From Breviolum minutum Mf 1.05b.01 (lineage: Eukaryota > Sar > Dinophyceae > Suessiales > Symbiodiniaceae), in the NCBI GenBank assembly GCA_000507305.1, contig DF239031.1, forward strand, positions 62,001-126,000: DNA of 64,000 bases, in the 5' to 3' direction. The notes beneath the pieces were generated by a model. That model was not told where the DNA came from and searched no databases. It saw only the letters and a list, made by a program, of their open reading frames with translations. Positions within the stretch are counted from its first letter, which is position 1. Each line of letters starts with the position of its first letter. Made by a program: the position numbers and the translations under genes. Shown here piece after piece: positions 53,720 to 64,000 of this stretch.

Positions 53720-54170
53720 GAGTTCCGCGTAAGCAGACGTGTCAGGAAACGTAAGATAGCATATTGGTTTCGCGTGAGGAAAATGATAAGATTTCGCGAG
53801 AAAAGGAGACCTTTTGGACCACGCTCATATGAGCCATGTTTTTTTAATATGATATATCAGCGATACATAATATTCATGTACATATACATATAATATACAT
53901 ATTATACATGTAAAGGTTAATCATGTCTTCTATGAGAACAGGGAGTCCAATGGGAGGGAGTCCAATGAGGAGGTGTTGCAAATAAAAACAAATAATTTCA
54001 CATAAAAACCAAATAAAACCAAATAAAATACAATCAAATGAACATGAAAATAAGACTAAAATAGAAATAAACAAGGAAAAATTAACACAAATAGATACAC
54101 ATAAAAACAAATAAAACAACTAACAATCATGGATGGCCAATGGATGGTGGACATGACATGGAAAGTGGAA
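53720..54170. other. AT-rich non-coding stretch
   Basis: AAATAAAAC/ACAAATAAAA-type repeats at 53980-54120 and TATACATATA runs at 53870-53910. Confidence 0.5.
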
Positions 54171-54177
54171 TTGTGGA

Positions 54178-54190
54178 CATTTTGGCTCAA
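54178..54190 (+). other. Possible relict dinoflagellate spliced-leader core
   Basis: CATTTTGGCTCAA matches 13 consecutive bases of the dinoflagellate trans-spliced leader as I know it (…GCCATTTTGGCTCAAG). The bases before it match only in part. It lies 42 bases upstream of an intronless ORF. SL relicts in genomic DNA are known marks of mRNA that was reverse-transcribed back into the genome. Confidence 0.4.
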
Positions 54191-54231
54191 TTCCAAAAGA
54201 GCAGGAGGATTGATTGTGTCTGACTCCAGCC

Positions 54232-54351
54232 ATGGGATCTCCAAAGCATAAGAAGAAGAAGGACAAGAAAGAGAAGAAGACGAAGGACAAGAAAGAGAAG
54301 AAGACGAAGGACAAGAAAGAGAAGAAGAGAAGGGCTAGGAAACTTGGATAG
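54232..54351 (+). CDS. Small intronless Lys-rich protein (39 aa)
   Basis: ATG at 54232 to TAG at 54349-54351. The protein starts MGSPKHKKKK and is built of three near-identical 24-base repeats encoding DKKEKKTK-type octads, ending in RRARKLG. More than half of the residues are basic, so it would be nucleic-acid binding or nucleolar if expressed. It is single-exon and sits just behind a spliced-leader-like sequence, which would fit a retroposed gene. No poly-A remnant is evident downstream. It could also be a simple-sequence accident. Confidence 0.4.
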   Translation: MGSPKHKKKKDKKEKKTKDKKEKKTKDKKEKKRRARKLG

Positions 54352-54369
54352 AATTTATTGCATTGGATA

Positions 54370-55240
54370 GGGAGTTTGGAAGTAAGAGGGTCCTTCCAGA
54401 GATTTGGTTTGGAGACATGCATCGTGAGGGTTCTTAAAAACAGAGATGAAGTCAGTAATTTTATGATAGTTTGGATTTGGTGATAGTTGAGTTGATATCA
54501 TTTGGTTTTATTTTTTCTTATCTTTGTTTAATTTGTTTTTATTTGTTTTTATGTTTTTTATTTTTTTGATATTTTGATTTGAATCCTGGTGATTTCTCAC
54601 TCACTTTGCCACCCATTCCTGAAGAAATTCTGCGATTCTGATCATCAAACCTGAATTCTGAATGGATACCCTCCAGATAGGGTCCCTACCTTCATAAATG
54701 ATCATGTGGTTGACATTGAAAATGGTAGATGTATACATTGTTCTTGGAGGCGTAGGCGGGCGTAGACGCATGTACGGCCAGCTGGGCACCATATCTTTGA
54801 TGGAACCCACATTTGGTGTGTGTTAATCGATGTCAGTGGATTTTCAGTTTCTCGAATTTGTTTTAAATTTGTTCAATTTCAAAATGAAAGTAGTCTTCCA
54901 ACCAGCATTTTTCAGGGGATATGATGGGGATATGTTAGTTTTGAGGGGAGTTCCACACATATTATGAACGTTTTCACGGTGTGCTGCATTTTATCTCTGT
55001 TCAGCTGATTCCAGAGGTTGAATGAATGCCCCGATTTTCCTGTGCCAATGGGCGCTGTTGCCCCAGACCCGGAACCTAGCAATGGGAATGCTTCCACGAC
55101 AGAAGGGCAAACGTACCCTGGCTGGGCCTTTGGGGGGTAACCATTTCATTTTTTTGGGTGATTTTTTCATCATCAAATTTGTTATGGTTGAGTCGGTTGC
55201 GATTCCTAATGTCGTCGCTGTGCCCAACTTTTTCTGGGCA
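54370..55240. other. No confident gene
   Basis: T-rich (TTTTATTTGTTTTTATG) around 54500-54580. Possible short minus frame at 54601-54810. Likely an intron or the upstream region of the Pro-rich gene. Confidence 0.35.
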
Positions 55241-55245
55241 CTTCC

Positions 55246-55464
55246 AAGGACTGCCGGGCCGAGTGGAGGTTCTGAAACGACTGGATCGGCTCAGAAAGGT
55301 GATGCCACGCAGCAACCACCCGCACCACAAAATTCACAAAACGGAACCCAACCACAAGCGCAACCCACGCAGCCACCACCGGCACAACAGCCACCAGCAG
55401 AGCCGCAGCCGGCGCAACAGCCACCACCACCACCACCACCACCACCACCTCCACCAGCACCAGC

Positions 55465-55495
<31 letters not shown>

Positions 55496-55745
55496 GCACC
55501 ACCACCACCGAGGCGACAGCCTTGTGCAGGTTCCCAGGAGTCAGCAACTGGCGCAGGAGCCCGGGCACCAATCACTGGACCTTTGCCAGATTGTCACTAC
55601 CAGTGTCTCGGTATTCAGGCCGGGTGTCAACTCTCAGTTGTATGGATGACTGTTGGAACAATGAAACTCCCAACATTGGAATGAAAGTAGGCCCCTTCAT
55701 GCAAAGGGACAAAATTGGTGAAAAGTTTCAGTGTAGAACGTCCAC
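55246..55745 (+). CDS. Pro/Gln-rich (or Thr-rich) linker protein with C-terminal Cys motif
   Basis: One frame reads TAGPSGGSETTGSAQKGDAT then a long Gln/Pro-rich and poly-Pro run (about 55310-55515). Past 55520 the best frame is a different one: NWRRSPGTNHWTFARLSLPV, STLSCMDDCWNNETPNIGMK and FMQRDKIGEKFQCRTS, ending near a GTAAAA donor at 55749. In that second frame the repeat would encode Thr/Ser instead of Pro. Either an indel in the triplet tract or an unresolved splice explains the switch. The C-terminal CMDDCWNN module looks folded. I do not recognise it. Confidence 0.5.
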
Positions 55746-55810
55746 GAGGTAAAAAACCGCACTTGCGCATGACATGAATATGTGTTGTGCAATGAATCAA
55801 TCATCCATAG

Positions 55811-56923
55811 ATATTGGAGATGCAGATACCGTAGCCCTGTTGAAAGCGTTTGGTGTGTTTGATTCTGAAGATGTCTTGCGTTGTCCAGATCTTATCTAGC
55901 ATTTCAATTTTTGATAGTTTTTGTGTTGTACATTCGTCACATCCACTGTGCCAGTCCACTGCAACTGATGAAGCGATCAAAAAGGCGTGGCAGTGGAAAT
56001 TTGAAGACATGTATGAGCCTTTAGGGACACCTGCTGTACTCTGGTCGGGGTGCTAGGGTGTTTTCAGGCTGAGATTTGATTGCATTTCGAAGATTTTATT
56101 CCCATTTGATAACTTTTCACTATTTGTACTCGTTGGACAATCGTGGATTGTTTCCAACTTGGGTAATAGGTTCCAACGATTCTGAATCAGCACATATATT
56201 CATATATGTCATCTATAGCATGGTGTGTGCACGTGCCAGGCCTACAAAGAGATATCCCTGAGAGTCCATCCTGATAAAAATCCAACCCCGTGACTCGTTG
56301 GACATTGCTTTGGTGAAAGATGCAGCGCCATGGTGTTTCTTGGGGTTCCCGGAAGTAGTGCCATGTTTAAAAACTCCCAATCACCATTACGTACCACAAA
56401 GTGTACTGTACCTAACTGGTTTTCTACGAAGGTGGTGTAAGTCATAGGGTGCTTAAGTGTATTTGCAGCTATCAGAGTTGCTAGATCTTTCGCTCAGCTT
56501 CAGCTTCAATAGGTAAGTCATACGGTTGACCTAGTTGATAGATGGTTTGCCTTATTTTGCACAGTGTTTTATATCTAGATTGGATCGCAGCTGGTGCCGG
56601 ACTAATTTCACCAAGAGTAAGATGACTCACAAGATGACTCGTAAGCAAGACACAAATGATCAATCTGAGAAAGCATGTTTTCATGGTTTCACCGTTTCGT
56701 GTTCCCTTTGTCATGTCATTCCTTTTGACCTTTTCATGTACCCATGGTGTACCACCCTTTGTTGCTGGCCAGCCACAAGTTCTGCAGCTCCAACTGCAAC
56801 CGCCACTATCAGTCGCTGAGGGACGCAACTGAACGCTTCCAACGAATGAAAGCAGCAAAGGATTTTTTGTTGGACAAGCAGAAGCGTTGCTTGGGTTCTG
56901 GAAACATGGCCCAAAAGAGATAA
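55811..56923 (+). CDS. J-domain (DnaJ-type) protein, four exons
   Basis: Exons 55811-55854 (IGDADTVALLKAFG), 55955-55984 (STATDEAIKK), 56240-56289 (AYKEISLRVHPDKNPT plus CC) and 56773-56923 (HKFCSSNCNRHYQSLRDATE, RFQRMKAAKDFLLDKQKR..., TAA) join in phase. The introns are GT-AG (100 bp), GC-AG (255 bp) and GT-AG (483 bp). The product has helix II, the invariant HPD loop, an insertion of about 18 residues with two Cys, and helices III-IV (ATERFQRMKAAKDFL), the order of a J domain. J domains stimulate Hsp70 ATPase. The protein ends soon after the domain, so this is a C-terminal J domain. It may be the 3' end of the gene at 55246, but that join is not shown. Confidence 0.75.
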
Positions 56924-56934
56924 ATGGGTACAGA

Positions 56935-57440
56935 TCACATTGGCATAGCTTCGGGTTGGCTCAAATCAAAAGCAGACCTATTATGACGTGACAGTGTATG
57001 AAACAGTTGTTTGGAAACCAAGAAGTACTGAAGCTGGTGCTCTGCCAGCTGGTTAGGATCATTTTGGATAGTGTCATTCGGCCCCGTGGAAGAAGTGTAA
57101 TTAATTACTTGTATACTGTAGATATCCAGACAGTTTGGGTTCCCCGTAATCTTCTTTGAGAGAGCATCCGGCACTTGGCACTTGTCAAGTGCCTTTTTTG
57201 CCATGATTCCAAACGATAAACGGTATGCAAGAGTTCTTCCGAGCACACCTCCATGTGTTTTCTTCATAGGGGGCGCATGCCACCACATCCTCCACACCCT
57301 TCGCAGCGGCCCAGACCCGCTAAGGTTCCGATTATGACGCCAGGATTCAGCTGAAACCCATTTTCAACCGTCTCGGTGCGATCCTCAGACACTCATTTTC
57401 CACGTTTTTGCGATTCCGTGTCGCAATTGTCATGGCAAAC
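56935..57440. other. No supported exon
   Basis: Short minus frame (56935-57297) is open but weak. Probably intergenic. Confidence 0.35.
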
Positions 57441-57449
57441 AAGTCGGAC

Positions 57450-59840
57450 TGAAGTTGGACTCAATTCTTGGTCTCAGGCTCGCAGCCCGACGAGAGAGTA
57501 GTGGCGTGGGTTGCGAACATCTTTGTCCAAGGGCAGAAGGTGGACGAGGCCCAAAAGTGGCAACCCAGATGGTGAGACGGACGACTCCTGATTTTTCCAT
57601 CTTTGCATTCGTTGAAACAAAGGCTGCTCGTTGTAGAAATTGACCGTTCTCGCAGATGATCCCAAACTGTTGGCAGGTGACGGTTGGCCCTCACTTCGCC
57701 CAACCGGTTCGGCAGCATGGAGCCATGCTTGTCCAGCAAAGCGGAGCCAAGTTCTTTCCCATGGACTTCGGAGTGCCTCGACCGTTTGAGGAGTCGCAAC
57801 GGCTTCAGTGGTCAAGTCAGAATAATTTGGAAAGTGCACAGCCTGACTTGGCCCGTAAATTACGTGGGAGAAACCGTGGTTATAATTTGCACGACTGCAT
57901 ATGCAGAGCTTATGTCTTGATACCGAATCCCAGTCTTTCAACCTTAGAAAGGTCGTTGTGATGGATTTCTTGGCCTTGCAGCACCATTAAAAAAGCAGTT
58001 CTTGACGCTGAGGTGGTGTTGGTGGGAGGAAGTCCTGCTGAAATCCAGATTCTTGGATGGCCATGTGGAAGCTAGGGGCATTGAATTTGTACCCTGACTC
58101 TTCCTTCCTCGCCTCCCTTGTTATTTATTCATTTGCTATATATTATTTGTGATTTATTGATTATTTTCTCTCTCTCTCTCTCTATAATGCAATGTAAATA
58201 TATCATTTATCGTTTGATATTGTTGTTGTTACTTGGGTTTCAGGCACCCGCAACCACTTGTTTTTGATGCGAAACCTTTTACTTTCAACGATCCTGACTA
58301 TTGCTGGAAAGGGGGGAAAAGCCAAATATCATTCTCATCATCTCCATTACTATGAAATGCCCTTCATTTCCATCAATTCTCCTTGCCAAAATGTCGTTGG
58401 AAATCCGAGGAAAGGGAAGGAGGTGTTGAAGACCTTCGTTCGGGAAGTGTGTGGCTTCCAGGCACCAGAGAATGGCATAATCTTCATTCTGCCACCAGAT
58501 CTGGCATCCATGATGCCAATGATCGCGCAGAAATTCCCTACTTTCTGGCCACTTGGATATCCAAATGTGACAAGCTGTGACTGTTTGGACTGGAGATGGG
58601 AGGAGTCCTTGAGAAACTGGCAATTTGATCGAGACACTGGCTACCTTTTTCAACCTGATGTAGTGTACCAGTCAAGCTACGGCGTTTTCATAGCAGCTGG
58701 TCAGTTTGCTTCATGGTCATGGTTTCCGGAACAAATCGCAGTAATAAGAAAGGTACGGGTATGATGGAATGGAACTCATCACGGCACACCTCCATGAAGT
58801 CGGAGTCCCACCTGCGATCTGAGCGTAAGGAGTTACAGTTATGGATCACCACAAATTCACCAAGCCTCCAATGAACGCATTGTTGTGCGGGGTGGGAATC
58901 GTCCTGCGATTGTTGCGCAGCTGCAGCAATGGGTGCACTACAGAGGCTCAGTGTTGATGCATGGCAGCAATCAAATCTTGGTGGGAGTTGGTGATGAATC
59001 TTTTGCCGCACTTTCCTGTAGATGACATGAGGTCCAAATACAAATGAAGAGCTCTGCCAATGACGTGCCCAAACCCTGCAAAGCGTTGGGAAACCTCAAA
59101 AACGTTGAGAATTTCGCATCCATCACTGCAGTACATACTGGTATTTGAGCCTCCTCATGCCCCAAGACCCGAAACTTGAAAAAACCCATGGGAAACCTCA
59201 AAAGTTGGAAGGTATGTATGAGTTAACACAGGTTTTGACAGTCGCTCAGATTGGATCAGCGTGGACATTTTGTAGTTGTAGAGGCTTGTTGCAGGCGATC
59301 ACTGCACTTTATGTAGCCAATTCAATCCGATTCAATCCAATCCTTTCGTCTAGACATATTCAGATCATTCATAGGAAGGTGATGCCATTATTGTTACTGC
59401 AATGTATTCGTATATGTGGCTATATGTGGTTATATGTGGCTGTGGTTTCCCACAATTCCCGACTCTGATGAGGAATCCCAATGGCCAAGAGTTGGATTGC
59501 TGGCAGTTTGCGCATTACTGCGAGCTGAATAACGTCGCAGGTGGGGGTTTGTTTCGGATACATTCCCTAGAATGAACAGTAAAAGCTCCTGAAAAATGGT
59601 GGTTGGGAAACGATCCTTTCCTTTTTGTGAAGGCCTGTTTTCAGGGGCTATCTTAGTTTCAGGGAGGGTATCTGTTATATCGATGGATTGTGACCACTGG
59701 GATGCGATTGGTGCAGGTAATTACTTGCTGCTTCCTACACCGGGGCAAGGTGGGACGGATCCCGATTTGGCTGCAGTGCGGAGGATGTTTGTGCAACTTG
59801 GGCAAGCGGAGGAGCTGCCATGGAGGAAGGGGGGTTAGGA
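57450..59840 (+). CDS. Multi-exon plus-strand gene of unknown function
   Basis: Exons. About 57453-57573: TQFLVSGSQPDERVVAWVAN IFVQGQKVDEAQKW. About 57660-57828: VTVGPHFAQPVRQHGAMLVQ QSGAKFFPMDFGVPRPFEE. About 57975-58060: TIKKAVLDAEVVLVGGSPAE. About 58250-58310: VFDAKPFTFNDPDYCWKGGK. About 58376-58755: KEVLKTFVREVCGFQAPENG IIFILPPDLASMMPMIAQKF, ending at AAG|GTACGG. About 58835-59019: ASNERIVVRGGNRPAIVAQL QQWVHYRGSVLMHGSNQILV. About 59465-59545: NPNGQELDCWQFAHYCELNN. About 59715-59838: GAGNYLLLPTPGQGGTDPDL AAVRRMFVQLGQAEELPWRK. Strong, GC3-biased coding character throughout. The mix of beta-rich and helical parts suggests a soluble enzyme, but I cannot name it. Confidence 0.55.
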
Positions 59841-59844
59841 ACTA

Positions 59845-60200
59845 TTTGATATGTATATCTGATATATTCTGATATGAAGAACTTTATATATAATCATAAG
59901 CATATGTATTTAGATATTTCAATATTTACATATACATATACAGATATATGCCCGCTTACATATGCATATTGATGCGTATCTAGATCCAGTTATAAGCAAT
60001 CATTGCATACAGACCATCCCTGAAACATGGGTCGAAGAAAGTTAATAGATTTGCGTGTCCTGAGTTTGTCTTGTCATGGACATTAAATGGTTCCAAACTT
60101 TTTCAAGATACCTCACGTGAATTTATCAGTAATCACAATGTAACCGAAAAAATGCACATGCGTCTGAACACAATGTAATATATGATATATGTGATATATT
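59845..60200. other. AT-rich non-coding stretch
   Basis: TATATA/CATATG-rich with no coding character. Probably intron or intergenic. Confidence 0.5.
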
Positions 60201-60206
60201 ATCATC

Positions 60207-60545
60207 TTATTTTGAAGCAATCAACTGTCTTGTACGTATGCGTATGCTCACAGTTAAGAATGAGTTTTCTCCAGCACCCAAATGCTCCAAGCTTCCCGTC
60301 CCCGATGCCACTGTACCAAGGTATGTACTAAACCTCACACAACAAGATCCACTGGCATCGCAGCCACTCGTGCAGCTGGCCGTAAAAGTCTTGAAGTTGC
60401 CATGTGTGACTCCCTCCTCCGTGCGAGTGGCCACGTCATCTACGATGCATGCTGAGTACAACAGAAGCCCAGTGAAGCAAGGTGCAACGGTGAAAGGTGG
60501 AACTCGCCACGCCGGAAAATTATGGTTGCAGATTTTGCTTTAGGA
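60207..60545. other. Probable exon, strand undecided
   Basis: Minus frame: EEGVTHGNFKTFTASCTSGC, DASGSCCVRFSTYLGTVASG (84 residues, GC3-rich, Cys-rich). Plus frame: PVPDATVPRYVLNLTQQDPL, VQLAVKVLKLPCVTPSSVRV. Both are good and the neighbours are plus-strand. A coding exon is likely. Confidence 0.35.
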
Positions 60546-60549
60546 GGAC

Positions 60550-61230
60550 TTTAGAACCCTTGGGCTGATCGAATTGCCAGACCCCCTAACCACCCAAAAA
60601 TTTTGTGTCTTGAAGATGTCAGGGATGCTTCGAGGCAATGGACAAACTTGCGAAATCGTTCGAGTCACTTCAGATGTCACAATTCCCTTTTTTTCGCTTG
60701 GCTTTTCACCATGCAGCGTAAAACTCGCTGATTTCGCCCATGGTCATGGTGTTAGAGTAGAAAACAAAGGACATCGGTGTTTTAGTGGTAGGTTTTTGCA
60801 GTGATTTTTGCAACAGCTCTACATGCTTGGAAGGTGCCCCCTTGCTATGTGCCGTTGCAGAGCTTTTAACGACTGCCAGTCATTCCGCTGCCTGACTGTC
60901 ATTCAGTGCCGGGCAGTAAGGTGCTGGGAAAAAGGTGGTAGCTATCAGCAACAGACTGTGTTGTGTTGTGACAGATATTGTAGATGATATAGGTCCATTT
61001 TTCTTGATGTCACTGCTGTAAGCATAAGATTCAGCCTGGCTTACTATGATTTTTGAAGGGCATTCAGGTATATAGCATTTGAAATGTCAAGAGGACAACC
61101 CCATCGACAGGACAAGATCCATAGAATGGTGTGCATCACTGAAAAACTGATGCAACAAACAAGCAGGTAAACTTTGACCAACCCAATCCAAAAAATCAGG
61201 ATCCCTAGATTTTGTTGACGCTCTCCTCTT
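60550..61230. other. No confident gene
   Basis: A 76-codon plus frame (60574-60804) is open but weak. The rest is featureless. Confidence 0.35.
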
Positions 61231-61236
61231 CTTTGT

Positions 61237-61615
61237 TCAACCCTCCCACCTGACTTTTTTGACCCCCCAGTTCATTGGCAGATATACTCCCTGACTTACG
61301 TGAGCCTCCCAGGCGGCACTGGGAGGGTCATACTTTTGAAGCCCTTCATCTTATCTTCATCTTACTTGTCCCACCCTTCTTTTTTCAGTCCTTATCTTTA
61401 TCATTTTGACAATTCTTGGTCGCTGGTTTGTTGAAATCAACCCTCCAATTGGGTGTTTGAACCGACAGGTTGACAAACCCTGTGACACATTTGATATGAC
61501 CATGTGGTATTCTGCCTTCTGACCGTTCCTCGTTTTCTGACCCGCCAAGGTAGATTTTTTCAACCCTAGCACATGTTTTTCAACCCTGGACCGCTCTTTT
61601 CAACCTTCAGGGGTT
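61237..61615. repeat. CAACCCT-spaced short repeats
   Basis: TTCAACCCT-type motifs near 61237, 61438, 61561 and 61580 with a diverged TTCAACCTT near 61601, the last three about 20 bases apart. They are the reverse complement of the GGGTTG array at 62283-62350, forming an inverted pair around 61.95 kb. Confidence 0.55.
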
Positions 61616-61754
61616 GACTTTGTGGAATGTTTTGATTTTGCACCAGTTTAAATAGGCTGCTGTGCCCTGCCCTCCAACCTACCTCCAGCCTTTAAAAAAA
61701 AACATCCGCTTACCAATGGCACATATAATGAAATTATATTGCCGCTTCCAGAAC

Positions 61755-62025
61755 AGAAAACCAAGATGTAGAAGCGAAGTCATCTAGGCTGTTGCAACTA
61801 CCATTCTCCAGTTTTTTGAATTTTTGCGTCTGGCCACTTGCCGAAAACCGAGATGCACCTAGAAGCAAAGACGCGTATTTTGTTGCATTGAGTGTGCTAG
61901 GGGGGGAGGTTCCGCGCTCCCCCTAACCCCATCCAGCTGGTTCTTGTTCAAACAAGTTTAGCCGCTCGCAGAAAAGAACGGGTGGAAGGATGCAGAAGCA
62001 AAGACATGTAGGTTGTTGCAACGGG
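61755..62025 (+). repeat. Three diverged copies of an AGAAGC(A/G)AAG…TGTTGCAAC motif
   Basis: Copies of about 45 bases near 61760, 61850 and 61985, each with AGAAGC(A/G)AAG followed by a variable (C/T)TAGG-like segment and TTGTTGCA. Positioned just before the right duplicate. Confidence 0.5.
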
Positions 62026-62078
62026 TGCAATGAGATGGAGGCCCCCCTTTTATGTATAAGTTTGCGCAAAGGAATCCA

Positions 62079-64000
62079 TTGTCCTCATCATTCTACTTAT
62101 CACCATCGCCGCATTCCTTCGGTTGGCTAATTACTGGTACCAGTGTTTGCCCATTTAGCTTGCAAATCAAACACAACCATCACTCACTTTCTGGATCCAC
62201 ATGTTGTGACCTCCCTGCAAGTACCGCATTTTCCAATCCATTATGTTTTTCAACTCGTTGTGTTTTTGAGAAATAGGGCTGAGGGTTGTAGAAATAGGGT
62301 CGGGGGTTGAAAAAGATAAGGTGGGGTTGAGAATAGGGCCGAGGGTTGAAAAAAAACTATGTGCTGGAAAGCATTTCGATATTAGGCAAGATAAAATTTC
62401 AGCACTGCTTAAATCAGCCATCACAGGCATCCGTCGCGGTACAGCAGCGCTTTAGCATGAGCATCAAAGTGCAGACCCTGATGCGGATAGGCAGGTCATC
62501 ACGGGGTTCGTCCATGTTTCACCAAAAAGTTGCCTCGGGAAATTTTGATGAGATGTCAGGTCCCTTTTTGATCAGCACTGATGGAGTTGCATTGCGATCC
62601 AAAGGCCTGGATGTGAATGATATGTGGTCGAGAATGAAGCTTCAGTCTCCAACGAATTGAATTGACGTGTAGTGCCATGAATCAGGTATTTCTTGGTCAA
62701 AGCCATGAGCAAATCTTCTAAGTTTGATGATTCAGATGTTGAAACGTTCTTTGCATGCTTAGCTTTCACTCCCTTACATCATTCGACAAAAAATCCAGGC
62801 TATATTGCAGCCAAAGAAGCTGTGCCGGATGACTCTGAGCTGCGTTATGTCATAGAAATTCAGGAGTCATGGATTGGAACTTTCACGTCTTTCATTTTTC
62901 ATTGAACAGTTTAGGTTTTGTGAGCAGCCTGAAATAGTCTGACATGTTCCATGATTTTCAGGCTTTTTTTGGGAGGTTCATGGTTCTTCCCCATGATTCC
63001 AAATTGATGGTTTGAAGGAAGGGTGACATCCAAGGATGCTCAGTGGCATCGTTGGCAAGATGTGTTGAAACCCGATGGGCGACTTGCGATCTTTTGGCAG
63101 GACGTGAGGAGCCTTGGGAGGAAAACGCCACACACCAGTGGTGCTTTAGCAACGTCAACGTCCCAGGCAAATTGAAAGGTAGAGACATAGGGTCATACAT
63201 AGAGTATCATAGAGTGAGAAATGTGGCCAATCTTTTTATCTCGTACACACGAAGTCACCCAAAAAGGGGAACGATGTTGCCCGGCAGTCTTAGGATCAAT
63301 GCAATAAGACAATGGAACGGGACATGGAAGGAGTGAGAGGGGAGACATAGAAGATATTTCAACTGTTTCCAACTCAGCTACCCAACAAAGACGAAGACAA
63401 TGACAAGGAAGATCAAAGCTGATCAAAAGGCACTCAGAATATTTCAGAGTTATATGTTTACTTTCCACCTCCTTTTTCCTATTTGTTGGCTATGGCTATG
63501 GCTATGAATTCCTTTTCGTTGTAGCAACAGGGCGTCAAGGGGCCTGATGGTCATTGTACCTGGATCGTGCTTAGGAAGTTCTTGCAAGAGAAGGGCCAAA
63601 CGGTTGGAATGTCGGTGCCACCGGCAGAATGGAATACGGTACCAGAAGTCATGGCAACGGTGCTTCAGCACTGTGTGCCTTGGAACATAGATAGAGACGA
63701 GATGATTTTTGTGGCATCTGTGCCCAGAATTGAAGTCTAAAAGATGTAAAAACACCAAATCTGGGCGTAGGTCGAAGATTAAACTGGAGTGTTGCTTCAT
63801 TGAATCAAATTCGCTGCGAGTTGTGTTTCCTCATTTCCAGAACATTGAAAATTAAGTACGCGGGCTGCAAGCGCTATAGCTCGTGAGACTGTCAAGTCAG
63901 GTAAAAGATCAGCTTATCGTGCGAAGACGTGCATCTATATGCAGTATTATTTTTTTGTTTGTGAAAATTATTTACTGAAATGTAGATATCTATTTGTTGG
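62079..64000 (+). repeat. Direct segmental duplication, right copy
   Basis: Right partner of 1-1994, continuing to the window edge, so the duplication is at least this long and probably carries the following gene as well. Relative to the left copy it lacks a 21-base net segment in the second intron (near 63134) and carries several other small indels. Confidence 0.95.
62705..63740 (+). CDS. Three-exon gene of unknown function, right (intact) copy
   Basis: Exons 62705-62863, 63035-63100 and 63531-63740 join in phase 0 to give 144 residues from ATG: MSKSSKFDDSDVETFFACLA..., NPGYIAAKEAVPDDSELRYV..., DAQWHRWQDVLKPDGRLAIF, GIKGPDGHCTWIVLRKFLQE, PPAEWNTVPEVMATVLQHCV, ending ...VPRIEV. Donors are GA (CAG|GAGTC and CAG|GACGTG) and acceptors AAG|GAT and CAG|GGC, the dinoflagellate pattern. 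The ATG may be internal if the upstream frame at 62514-62660 is an exon. Strong conservation of the last exon with the left copy supports coding. No domain recognised. Confidence 0.6.

Noticed and set aside
55158-55649. Poly-His frame over the CCA/ACC tract
   Set aside because: A shadow of the triplet repeat. Flanking residues in that frame do not look like protein compared with the Pro and Thr frames.
1-64000. tRNA, rRNA, snRNA or CRISPR features
   Set aside because: No T-loop GTTCGANNC context with plausible cloverleaf, no rRNA blocks and no spaced repeat array were seen on reading both strands. A tRNAscan/Rfam search would be decisive.

Overview
This looks like nuclear DNA of a dinoflagellate, most likely a member of the Symbiodiniaceae. 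Coding sequence lies in many short exons. Wherever I could chain exons, introns end in AG (usually followed by G) and begin with GT, GC or GA. GC and GA donors in this proportion are typical of dinoflagellates. Low-complexity arrays, decayed non-LTR retrotransposon pieces and intronless broken gene copies are common. A possible relict spliced leader lies in front of one single-exon ORF. I saw no rRNA, tRNA, CRISPR or bacterial-type operon features. Exon joins given as exact coordinates were worked out by hand from codon phase; the other exon limits are approximate.

Layout. 0-2 kb and 62.08-64 kb are two direct copies (roughly 95% alike by eye) of the same locus, which holds a small three-exon gene. 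The left copy has a frameshift. 2-21 kb is mostly plus-strand exons of unrecognised genes, broken by two ACTG-rich repeat arrays (3.9-4.7 and 11.7-12.1 kb), four 94-bp tandem repeats, and a gene at 16.3-21.1 kb with an Ala/Lys/Pro linker and SAM-like helices. 22.3-23.3 kb is a decayed LINE reverse transcriptase on the minus strand. A GC-rich hairpin cluster holding an N sits at 24.1-24.26 kb. About 24.8-51.3 kb is almost entirely minus strand: broken open frames at 24.8-26.2 kb, a Lys/Glu-repeat protein ending in an HMG-box-like domain and acidic tail (27.3-30.6 kb), many exons of unrecognised proteins (31-39 kb), a C5 cytosine DNA methyltransferase catalytic domain (39.45-41.39 kb) with further exons upstream, and a gene of the DUF7869 type with an RNase-H-like D...DN...GHTH signature (46.5-49.1 kb, more exons to about 51 kb). 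From 52.9 kb plus-strand features resume: a LINE tail, a Lys-rich single-exon ORF, a Pro/Thr-rich protein, a J-domain protein spliced from four exons (55.8-56.9 kb) and a further multi-exon gene (57.45-59.84 kb).

The orientation change is convergent near 21-24.8 kb and divergent near 51.3-52.9 kb. The most notable content is the co-oriented methyltransferase, DUF7869-type and HMG-like genes. Recurrent single in-frame TGA codons in otherwise open frames could reflect CpG deamination in a heavily methylated genome. None of these joins has transcript support here.
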